Assembly (NCBI GenBank): GCA_026390275.1
Contig: JAPLGF010000349.1
Location: 1 to 5,086 of the forward strand
Length of the DNA stretch: 5,086 nucleotides
Source of the DNA: Candidatus Atribacteria bacterium
GTDB lineage: Bacteria > Atribacterota > Atribacteria > Atribacterales > Atribacteraceae
Direction: 5' to 3'
Made by a program: the position numbers and the translations under genes. Shown piece after piece: positions 1 through 5,045 of the stretch. Under the pieces are notes generated by a model, which saw only the letters and a list, made by a program, of their open reading frames with translations, did not search any database and had not been told where the DNA came from. Every line of letters starts with the position of its first letter. Position 1 is the first letter of the stretch.

Positions 1-33
1 AAAGACGAAAACTTGCCCTATCACGCCTGGTGA
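1..33 (+). other. possible 3' end of an upstream gene
   Basis: The first reading frame is open from the window edge to a TGA at 31-33 and encodes the tail KDENLPYHAW. It could be the last ten residues of a gene that starts outside the window. Ten codons are too few to identify a family. Frame 3 is also open here, to about position 98, so the assignment is weak. Confidence 0.15.
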
Positions 34-66
34 AACATGAAACTGGATGGCTATTTCGGGAACTAC

Positions 67-144
67 CTAACCAATTCCAGTCAGGCCAAATCCGATGACG
101 ATGAGACCGAGAATGAATGGGAGAAGAAGAACGTTCTTTGACAA
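67..144 (-). CDS. possible small single-span membrane peptide
   Basis: A TTG codon at 144-142 opens a 25-codon frame that ends at TAG (69-67). The product is almost entirely one hydrophobic helix (core LLLPFILGLIVIGFGLTG) after a short polar start (SKN), as in small single-pass membrane proteins. A strong Shine-Dalgarno AAGGAGG lies on the minus strand at 161-155, ten bases before the TTG, which is slightly long but workable. The frame stays open further upstream, but that part runs through the octamer repeats and looks non-coding, so I favour the short form. I recognise no family, and no neighbour suggests a partner complex. A chance open frame is a serious alternative. Confidence 0.2.
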   Translation of the reverse strand: MSKNVLLLPFILGLIVIGFGLTGIG

Positions 145-194
145 TTGACCCTGACCTCCTTGAACTGATGTGGTAAGGACTCCCTGGGAACGAG

Positions 195-281
195 TGTGGA
201 GGTGGGGAGTTGTTGAGTTGTGGAGTTGGAAATAACCATATGGAAAAGGACCATGCCAAAATAATAAAAAACAACTCCCCA
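195..281. repeat. octamer tandem array with inverted partner
   Basis: Five 8-base units run head to tail from 195 to 234. They are variants of TGTGGAGT or TGTTGAGT, and the last is TGGAAATA. The stretch TGGGGAGTTGTT (203-214) is matched exactly by its reverse complement at 270-281, giving 12-bp inverted arms 55 bases apart. The same unit family appears at 951-1110, 4603-4642 and 4772-4795, so this is a dispersed intergenic repeat and not coding sequence. Confidence 0.6.
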
Positions 282-287
282 ACAATT

Positions 288-334
288 TCCCCCTTTGGCT
301 AAAGGGGGAGACCGGGGGATTCGATATTCCCCCG
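288..334. repeat. two adjacent G/C-rich hairpins
   Basis: The first hairpin has a 9-bp stem (TCCCCCTTT at 288-296 with AAAGGGGGA at 301-309) and a GGCT loop. The second pairs CGGGGGA (313-319) with TCCCCCG (328-334) across an 8-base loop. Strings of this CCCCCTTT/AAAGGGGG type are familiar to me as dispersed intergenic repeats in many unrelated bacteria. No T-tract follows on either strand, so a simple intrinsic terminator is not well supported. Confidence 0.45.
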
Positions 335-389
335 CGGCCAGGTCAAGTACTTACATTTTCATTCCTCTGATCTGCCTGTGTGTGGCACG

Positions 390-425
390 CAGACAGCCAT
401 GCCAGCGCGCTGGCATGGCTGTCTG
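390..425. terminator. perfect 36-bp palindrome behind the Rrf2 gene
   Basis: Each 18-base half (CAGACAGCCATGCCAGCG and its complement) pairs completely, centred between 407 and 408, with no spacer. As RNA it would form a very stable hairpin with a tight loop. It lies 25 bases beyond the Rrf2 stop codon at 451, the usual place for a terminator or an mRNA 3'-end stabiliser. There is no T-run after it on the minus strand, so it would be an atypical intrinsic terminator. A bidirectional or RNA-protecting role, or a binding site for a dimeric protein, is also possible. Confidence 0.45.
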
Positions 426-450
426 TTATCAATGTCTATTATGATATCAT

Positions 451-876
451 TTAGTGAGGGGAGAGGGGAATAGTATCGCCTCTCAACAGGTCCTTCAGGG
501 TCTTCCGGGAGAGAGTTGTTTCCATGTTCTGGGAGAGTTCGATCCACACCGAACGGGTGGGGCAGGTATCCGCCATTCCACACAATTTCTTCTCCTTCAC
601 GCAGTCCACCAGATCCACCGGCCCGTCTAAGAGATTCATCACTTCCAATAAGCTCACCTGCTCCGGGCTTTTCCCCAGGACATACCCTCCGCGATTCCCC
701 CGGATACTCCGCACCATCCCGTTTGCCTCCAGGGGCATGATGAGCTGCCGGAGATAATTGAGCGAAATCTCCTGCCGTTCCGAAACTTCCCTCAGTTTCA
801 CCGGTTTTACCCCGGTGTGTTCCGCTAGATCCACTAACAACCGCAATCCATACCGGACCCGAGTTGATATTTTCAT
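451..876 (-). CDS. Rrf2-family transcriptional regulator, possibly Fe-S-binding
   Basis: This encodes a 141-residue protein, a usual length for the family. It opens with the Rrf2 signature MKISTRVRYGLRLLVDLA. A winged helix-turn-helix follows at about residues 26-67, with recognition-helix region EISLNYLRQLIMPLEANG and wing RGNRGGYVL. A dimerisation helix begins near S75. Three cysteines, C92, C99 and C105, lie where IscR and NsrR bind a [2Fe-2S] or [4Fe-4S] cluster, so redox, iron or nitric-oxide sensing is plausible. The spacing is CX6CX5C, not the CX5CX5C of E. coli IscR, and the IscR fourth ligand (a histidine three residues after the last cysteine) is arginine here. The ATG fits the conserved N-terminus. 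The ribosome site (GAAAGG, about 13 bases upstream) is weak. The gene is transcribed away from the thr operon from the promoter at 909-937. Its targets cannot be told from the sequence; autoregulation is common in the family. Confidence 0.93.
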   Translation of the reverse strand: MKISTRVRYGLRLLVDLAEHTGVKPVKLREVSERQEISLNYLRQLIMPLEANGMVRSIRGNRGGYVLGKSPEQVSLLEVMNLLDGPVDLVDCVKEKKLCGMADTCPTRSVWIELSQNMETTLSRKTLKDLLRGDTIPLSPH

Positions 877-908
877 GTCACATCCACAACCTTTCTAAAT
901 ATATCAAA

Positions 909-937
909 ATAGTAAGATTATTTCGGAGAACTGTCAA
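909..937 (-). promoter_or_regulatory. sigma-70-type promoter of the Rrf2 gene
   Basis: On the minus strand there is a perfect -35 box TTGACA (937-932), a 17-bp spacer and a -10-like TACTAT (914-909) that matches four of six consensus positions. Transcription would begin near 902, giving a leader of about 26 bases before the ATG at 876. The A/T-rich stretch around the -10 is where an Rrf2 dimer could bind for autoregulation, but I see no clean operator palindrome. Confidence 0.65.
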
Positions 938-950
938 TGGAAGAGAAAAA

Positions 951-1110
951 TGTGGAATCGGGGAATTGAAAGAGAAGGGAAAAAGAGGAGGAGGAAAAGG
1001 CGTACCCAAATGGATGCATTTATGATATTCTTTATCTCGACATTCTTCTTTGCACAGGCAGTCATTCCAGTTTTCGGTCTCAACAGAGAGATGAATTCCA
1101 CAATTCCACA
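951..1110. repeat. inverted pair of octamer repeats upstream of thrC
   Basis: The left arm has the units TGTGGAAT and CGGGGAAT (951-966). The right arm has two exact reverse-complement units ATTCCACA (1095-1102 and 1103-1110). Similarity continues outside the units, with GAAAA just beyond each arm. The arms enclose about 130 bases of purine-rich and then T-rich sequence without a convincing gene. The arrangement resembles a small non-autonomous element or a long stem. The segment fills most of the rrf2-thrC gap, so the thrC promoter must lie in or beside it. I found no convincing -35/-10 pair for thrC. Confidence 0.5.
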
Positions 1111-1139
1111 TCTTTTCACTGTATTTTCGGGGTAGACAA

Positions 1140-1145
1140 GGGAGG
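1140..1145 (+). promoter_or_regulatory. ribosome binding site that sets the thrC GTG start
   Basis: GGGAGG ends seven bases before the GTG at 1153. This strong site supports the GTG as the start. The first in-frame ATG lies well inside the conserved domain. Confidence 0.8.
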
Positions 1146-1152
1146 CTGAATC

Positions 1153-2223
1153 GTGTACTGGCCAGGAGTGATCAAACATTTCGAAGAGTTCCTTCCGGTC
1201 ACTTCGAAGACTCCGGAACTCACTCTTCAAGAGGGAAACACACCGCTCATCCGTTCGTATCATATTGTAAAAAAGATACACATTGGTTCCTTATGGTTCA
1301 AATTTGAGGGGATGAACCCCACTGGTTCTTTTAAGGACCGGGGGATGGTGATGGCGGTGGCGAAAGCGAAGGAGGACGGGAAAAAGGTGATCATGTGTGC
1401 CTCCACCGGGAATACCTCCGCGTCCGCAGCCGCCTATGCCAAAAGAGCAGGGCTGACCTGCATTGTGCTCATCCCGCAGGGGAAGATCGCACTGGGGAAG
1501 CTCTCCCAGGCGCTCATGCATGGAGCGCGAGTACTTGCTATCCGGGGGAACTTTGATGAGGCGCTTAAAATTGTCCGGTATATCACCTCTCGTTATCCGG
1601 TGGCGCTGGTGAATTCTATCAACCCGTTCCGTATCGAGGGGCAAAAGACCGCGGCTTTCGAAGTGGTGGATTGGCTGGGAGATCAACCGGATTATCTCGC
1701 TCTCCCGGTGGGGAACGCCGGGAACATCACCGCTTACTGGAAAGGCTTTAAGGAACTCTCCGCCCGGAAAATCATCAAGCGTCTCCCCCGCATGATGGGG
1801 TTCCAGGCCAACGGTGCCTGTCCCCTGGTTACCGGTCAGCCGTTTGAACATCCTCAGACGGTGGCAACCGCCATCCGAATTGGAAATCCGGCCAGCTGGG
1901 CGAGTGCTATCAACGCTCGGGACGAATCCGGTGGACTCATCGAAGCGGTTACTGATGAAGAGATATTGGCTGCCCAGCGGATGCTCTCGGAAGAAGAAGG
2001 GCTCTTTGTGGAGCCAGCTTCCGCCGCGTCGCTGGCGGGTGTACTCAAGAAAAATAGAGAGGGATACTTTCAGGGAAAAGAGAGGGTGGTGGGTGTCCTC
2101 ACCGGTCACGGATTGAAGGATCCAGATATCGCCATTGAGCAGTGTAAAGACCGGATCGAGGAAGTGGGAGCCAGTTCCGAAGAGATTGTGGAGCGTCTGG
2201 GAATCCGGAATGAACTGGTATGA
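1153..2223 (+). CDS. thrC: threonine synthase
   Basis: This cytosolic PLP enzyme converts O-phospho-L-homoserine and water to threonine and phosphate, the last step of threonine synthesis. The 356-residue product matches the short bacterial form (fold-type II PLP enzyme, about 350 aa), without the N-terminal regulatory extension of the plant enzyme. Visible landmarks are EGNTPLI (27-33), the PLP-lysine motif NPTGSFKDRG (55-64) with Schiff-base lysine K61, the substrate-binding ASTGNTSAS loop (83-91), the glycine-rich PLP-phosphate loop VGNAGN (186-191) and LTGHGLKDP near T317. The GTG start at 1153 follows GGGAGG by seven bases and gives the N-terminus MYWPGVIKHFEEFLPVT, typical of the family. 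Its stop overlaps the thrB start by four bases (ATGA), so the two genes are translationally coupled. No leader-peptide attenuator or T-box is evident upstream. All key residues are present and the gene looks intact. Confidence 0.97.
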   Translation: MYWPGVIKHFEEFLPVTSKTPELTLQEGNTPLIRSYHIVKKIHIGSLWFKFEGMNPTGSFKDRGMVMAVAKAKEDGKKVIMCASTGNTSASAAAYAKRAGLTCIVLIPQGKIALGKLSQALMHGARVLAIRGNFDEALKIVRYITSRYPVALVNSINPFRIEGQKTAAFEVVDWLGDQPDYLALPVGNAGNITAYWKGFKELSARKIIKRLPRMMGFQANGACPLVTGQPFEHPQTVATAIRIGNPASWASAINARDESGGLIEAVTDEEILAAQRMLSEEEGLFVEPASAASLAGVLKKNREGYFQGKERVVGVLTGHGLKDPDIAIEQCKDRIEEVGASSEEIVERLGIRNELV

Positions 2224-3128
2224 TCGAGATCCGTGTTCCCGCCACTACCGCCAATATCGCCTGCGGTTTTGATGTTCTGGGTTTGGCCTTAGGACTGTAT
2301 TACTCGGTAACAGTTGAGACCCGGGATGACCGGGTGTTCACGATGACCAACCAGGGAGAGGGAAGGGAGTACCTTGCCTGTGATGAGAAGAATCTTTTTT
2401 TCCGCACGGTTCAGACGGTCTGGAAGCAAATCGGTTTTACCGGGATCGGTCTTTCGGTGGAGTCGAAGAATGAGATCCCGGTCTGCCGGGGATTGGGGAG
2501 CAGCGCCTCCTGCATCGCCGCTGGAGTGATGGCAGCGAATGAAATCGCCGGGAATGTACTGGGAATCCAGGAGATGATCCAGATAGCCTGTGTCCTCGAA
2601 GGTCATCCGGATAACCTCCTGCCGGCCTTTATGGGCGGGTTCACCATTGTCTTGAATATCGGGAAAGAAATTCGGTTTCAGAAGCATGACTTTCTCAATG
2701 ACCTCCACCTGGTAGCCTGTGTGCCGGAATATTCGCTGAGTACGGAAGAGATGCGCCGGCTTCTCCCGGACACCTATCCCCGGGAGAAGGTGATTTTTAA
2801 TCTCTCCCGCATCGCTTTTTTAGTAGGGAGCATTATCCAAAAAGACCGGGAAAGCTTTTTTCTTGCCCTGGATGATGCCATCCATCAGCCCTATCGGGAG
2901 CCGCGGGTGAAAGGTTTTTCCGAGGTAAGGAATTTTTTGAAAAAAGAGAAACTGGGTGATGCCGCGATCAGCGGTTCTGGCCCAACAGTTCTGCTCTTTT
3001 TACGGGAAAGGATGTCTCCCGTAGTGCAGGAAGAGGTACAATCCATTTTTCTTCATCAGGGAGTCCTTAGTATCCGCATGATTCCCATTCCATGGGTACG
3101 GGATGGAATTGAGGTTCGGAAATCATGA
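2220..3128 (+). CDS. thrB: homoserine kinase
   Basis: This cytosolic GHMP-superfamily kinase phosphorylates homoserine with ATP and supplies the ThrC substrate. The 302-residue length is typical of bacterial ThrB. The N-terminus (VPATTANIACGFDVLGLAL, about 7-25) is the GHMP substrate-binding start. The ATP-binding motif 2 is P87-VCRGLGSSAS (to S97). GHPDNLLPAFMGG begins at G128, and the C-terminal motif 3 AAISGSGPTV runs from 248 to 257. The ATG lies inside the thrC stop (ATGA overlap) with little Shine-Dalgarno sequence, consistent with coupling. The stop overlaps the start of the ruined aspartokinase gene in the same ATGA manner, showing that the three were once a tightly packed operon. The gene looks intact. 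Mevalonate-type GHMP kinases are the nearest alternative, but the thrC neighbour and the motif set favour ThrB. Confidence 0.96.
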   Translation: MIEIRVPATTANIACGFDVLGLALGLYYSVTVETRDDRVFTMTNQGEGREYLACDEKNLFFRTVQTVWKQIGFTGIGLSVESKNEIPVCRGLGSSASCIAAGVMAANEIAGNVLGIQEMIQIACVLEGHPDNLLPAFMGGFTIVLNIGKEIRFQKHDFLNDLHLVACVPEYSLSTEEMRRLLPDTYPREKVIFNLSRIAFLVGSIIQKDRESFFLALDDAIHQPYREPRVKGFSEVRNFLKKEKLGDAAISGSGPTVLLFLRERMSPVVQEEVQSIFLHQGVLSIRMIPIPWVRDGIEVRKS

Positions 3129-3563
3129 GTCTCGTTGTTCAGAAATTCTTCATCGGTGGCAGATCTGGAGAAAATCCGTCATGTGTCATCGAGAGTCAAA
3201 CAGTACCATGACGCCGGGCACCGCTTAGTGGTGGTTTTTTCTGTGATGGGAAAGACCACTGACTGGCTTCTGGAAATGGCCCGGGAACTCCATCCTTCCG
3301 CTCCGGAACGGGAAGTGGACGTTCCTCCACTGGTGAGCAGGTCACCAGTGCCCTGGTTGCGATTGCACTCAATGCCCTGGGAGTGGCTGCCCTCGTTTTT
3401 AAGGAGCTCGCCGATTTGGCTATCTCCCTCGATATGATCAGTCAGCACCTCCAATCTCCGGATTTCGTGCCTGATTCCCAGAGACAGGATGGAGGATTCT
3501 GTACGAGCCCTCCATCCTGAATTCATAGAAGATGAGGAGGTATCAGTTCATGAAAAAGTATAA
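3125..3563 (+). pseudogene. lysC: aspartokinase remnant, frameshifted and internally deleted
   Basis: Fragments of one aspartokinase gene can be read across shifting frames. From the ATG at 3125, MSLVVQKF is the normal N-terminus. The expected GG of the KFGGSS motif is missing with about 5 bases, and the frame changes at about 3149. SSVADLEKIRHVSSRVKQY continues through GKTTDWLLEMARELHPSAPE to EVDV (about 3323). A loss of about 4 bases within the expected LLSTGE restores the first frame, which reads TGEQVTSALVAIALNALG (3329-3382). It then jumps directly to VAALVFKELADLAISLDMIS, the start of the second ACT domain. Roughly 260-270 residues (most of the kinase domain and the first ACT domain) are gone. 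An extra 4 bases near 3441-3444 shift the frame again to STSNLRISCLIPRDRMEDS and ALHPEFIEDEE, the C-terminus, with a stop at 3561-3563. Conserved VVVVSAMG reads VVVFSVMG. About 440 bases remain where 1.2 kb is usual, so it cannot make an active kinase. Confidence 0.9.
3535..3540 (+). promoter_or_regulatory. ribosome binding site of asd
   Basis: AGGAGG stands nine bases before the ATG at 3550 and selects that codon over the in-frame ATG at 3532, which would place the site inside the coding region. In the aspartokinase remnant the same bases encode part of its C-terminal EDEE. Confidence 0.85.
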
Positions 3564-4590
3564 GGTAGCGGTAGTAGGCGTAACCGGCGCAGTCGGAGTC
3601 GAAATGCTCAAAATTCTGGAAGAACGAAACTTTCCGGTTTCTGAACTGAAACCTCTGGCATCAGCTCGTTCCAAAGGGAAAACGGTCACTTTCCAGGGAG
3701 AAACCATCCCGGTGGAAGTGCTGGGTCGGGAGAGTTTCTCGGGTATGGATCTCGCCCTCTTCAGCGCGGGGGCCACGGTGAGCAAGGAATACGCTCCTGT
3801 TGCCGGCGATGGGGGGTGTGTGGTCATCGACAACTCCTCCGCCTTCCGGCAGGATCCGGATATTCCCCTCATTGTTCCGGAAGTGAACCCCGGGGCGGTG
3901 GTGGATTTCAAAAAGCGGAATATTATCTCCAATCCCAACTGTACCACCATCATCTCCATTGTTCCGCTCAAACCCCTGCATGATTATGGAAAGATCAAGC
4001 GTATCGTGGCGGCAAGCTACCAGGCCACTTCTGGAGCGGGAACGAAGGCCATGCGGGAACTGGAAGATCAGGTCAGGGAATACGCTGAAGGGAAACCTTT
4101 GGAAGTGAAGGTGTTTCCCTATCAGATCGCCTTTAACCTAATTCCCCACATCGATGCGTTCCAGGACAACTTTTACACCAAGGAAGAGATGAAGATACTC
4201 TGGGAGACCCGCAAAATCATGGGCGATCCCTCCATTCTCGTCACTGCCACCTGTGTGCGAGTTCCGGTGTTCCGGGCCCATTCCGTGGCTATCAACATCG
4301 AGACCGAGAAAAAGATCACCCGGGACCAGGCTATCGAGCTCCTCTCGAACTTCCCCGGCGTCATCGTTCAAGACGACCCGGCAAACAAAATCTACCCCAT
4401 GCCCTGGTTCGTTGCTGGGAAAGATGCCTGCTATGTGGGTCGTATCCGCGAGGACATTTCCTGTCCCCACGGTCTCAACCTCTGGGTGGCGGGGGATCAA
4501 ATCCGTAAAGGGGCTGCCCTCAATGCGGTGCAGATCGCGGAGCTCCTCCGGGATAAAGCATTGCTACCCGGAAAGTACTGTGAATCGTGA
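3550..4590 (+). CDS. asd: aspartate-semialdehyde dehydrogenase
   Basis: This cytosolic NADP-dependent enzyme reductively dephosphorylates L-aspartyl-4-phosphate to aspartate semialdehyde, the branch point to threonine, methionine, lysine and diaminopimelate. The 346-residue length is normal. The N-terminal Rossmann motif is VVGVTGAVG (8-16). The catalytic cysteine is C131 in SNPNCTT, and active-site Q158 lies in SYQATSGAG (156-164). R237 and catalytic H244 (RVPVFRAHS) keep the seven-residue spacing of the E. coli enzyme (R267/H274). The C-terminal helix GDQIRKGAALNAVQIAELL is also typical. I chose ATG 3550 because AGGAGG lies nine bases upstream and MKKYKVAVVG is the family's usual start. The ATG at 3532 would add six residues and bury that site. 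The gene overlaps the last 14 bases of the aspartokinase remnant in another frame and is intact itself. No clear terminator follows. Confidence 0.97.
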   Translation: MKKYKVAVVGVTGAVGVEMLKILEERNFPVSELKPLASARSKGKTVTFQGETIPVEVLGRESFSGMDLALFSAGATVSKEYAPVAGDGGCVVIDNSSAFRQDPDIPLIVPEVNPGAVVDFKKRNIISNPNCTTIISIVPLKPLHDYGKIKRIVAASYQATSGAGTKAMRELEDQVREYAEGKPLEVKVFPYQIAFNLIPHIDAFQDNFYTKEEMKILWETRKIMGDPSILVTATCVRVPVFRAHSVAINIETEKKITRDQAIELLSNFPGVIVQDDPANKIYPMPWFVAGKDACYVGRIREDISCPHGLNLWVAGDQIRKGAALNAVQIAELLRDKALLPGKYCES

Positions 4591-4602
4591 GTCGGGTAAA
4601 GA

Positions 4603-4642
4603 TGTGGAAATGTGGAATTGGGGAACTGTGGAATTGGGAAGG
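4603..4642 (+). repeat. octamer tandem array after asd
   Basis: Five head-to-tail 8-base units: TGTGGAAA, TGTGGAAT, TGGGGAAC, a second TGTGGAAT, and a shorter-matching TGGGAAGG. The array begins 12 bases after the asd stop and is the longest copy in the window of the TGTGGAAT type also seen at 951-1110. It is non-coding, and the ATG-initiated frame that starts within it is an artefact. Confidence 0.6.
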
Positions 4643-4653
4643 ACCGGGAGAAG

Positions 4654-4688
4654 CGAATTATGAATTATGAATTACGAATTACGAATGA
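4654..4688 (+). repeat. heptamer tandem repeat, unit YGAATTA
   Basis: Five consecutive 7-base units (CGAATTA, TGAATTA twice, CGAATTA, then CGAATGA) follow the octamer array. Short A/T-rich heptamer runs of this kind are common intergenic simple repeats, comparable in form to the heptanucleotide STRR repeats of cyanobacteria. I see no coding or regulatory role. Confidence 0.65.
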
Positions 4689-4771
4689 AAAAATGGGTGG
4701 GGGAATATTTCTGATCACTGAAACTATACCAACTTACTCCCTGCCCTATATAATTCAAAAATTCTTAAAAG

Positions 4772-4795
4772 TACTTCCAACTCAACAACTCAACA
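4772..4795 (-). repeat. octamer array, inverted copy
   Basis: Read on the minus strand, this is two exact TGTTGAGT units followed by TGGAAGTA. It closely resembles the plus-strand copy at 211-234 (TGTTGAGT, TGTGGAGT, TGGAAATA) and lies inverted to the array at 4603-4642. With that array it brackets the first part of the 345-base gap between asd and the tRNA. The rest of the gap holds the heptamers, small hairpins and no gene. Confidence 0.55.
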
Positions 4796-4798
4796 TTT

Positions 4799-4861
4799 TC
4801 ACCGAAGGTGAGTCGGGAGTCGTGAAAGATTTGTGGTTCACCTCGCCCCTTGCGGGAGAGG
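4799..4861 (+). repeat. small hairpins in the asd-tRNA gap
   Basis: TCACC (4799-4803) and GGTGA (4807-4811) form a 5-bp stem with a GAA loop. The segment from 4841 to 4861 (CCTCgCCC, loop CTTGC, GGGaGAGG) forms a stem with one mismatch. The second, CTCGCCCCTTGCGGGAGAG, is a string I know as a dispersed intergenic motif in many bacterial genomes. Neither is followed by a T-tract, although either could reduce read-through from asd. Confidence 0.35.
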
Positions 4862-4935
4862 GGGGGCATTTTCATCTCTTGCTGGTACCAGGGTCTTGGT
4901 CCCGGCTTGGGGGTCTATAGAGAATAGGAATATGT

Positions 4936-5019
4936 GCGAGAGTGGCGGAATGGCAGACGCGCTGGACTTAGGATCCAGTGGAGTGATCCGTAGGGGTTCA
5001 ACTCCCCTCTCTCGCACCA
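4936..5019 (+). tRNA. tRNA-Leu (anticodon UAG)
   Basis: A class II tRNA of 84 bases. The acceptor strands GCGAGAG (4936-4942) and CTCTCGC (5009-5015) pair perfectly, the discriminator is A5016, and CCA is encoded at 5017-5019. The anticodon stem CTGGA/TCCAG (4962-4966 and 4974-4978) encloses the loop CTTAGGA, giving anticodon TAG at 4969-4971, which reads CUA and probably other CUN codons by wobble. A long variable arm (about 4979-4992) and the T arm with loop TTCAACT closed by GGGG/CCCC complete the leucine-type fold. No clear promoter is visible just upstream. Confidence 0.97.
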
Positions 5020-5045
5020 AAATAGAGCCATAACTTAATAACTGA

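Noticed and set aside
195..234. CRISPR-like array
   Set aside because: The 8-base units are contiguous with no spacers, and no cas gene is present. These are simple tandem repeats.
950..1135. 61-codon plus-strand frame with a hydrophobic stretch before thrC
   Set aside because: It starts in the left octamer arm and crosses the right one, and has no Shine-Dalgarno site. The hydrophobic stretch comes from a T-rich segment. Not convincing as a gene.
934..1281. 115-codon minus-strand frame across the thrC start
   Set aside because: It overlaps the thrC coding start and runs through the repeat pair, with no recognisable domain and no ribosome site that I could find.
1291..2109. 272-codon open frame on the minus strand opposite thrC
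   Set aside because: It lies wholly within thrC, whose motifs are complete. The antisense product has no domain pattern I recognise and is rich in His, Arg, Pro and Gly, as expected of a codon-bias shadow.
3135..3437. 100-codon open frame as a short novel gene between thrB and asd
   Set aside because: Its first half is plainly aspartokinase sequence and its second half is out-of-frame aspartokinase. It is part of the pseudogene, not a new protein.
4612..4920. 102-codon plus-strand frame after asd
   Set aside because: It begins inside the octamer array, and its MNYELRITNE stretch is a translation of the heptamer repeat. No ribosome site or domain is visible.
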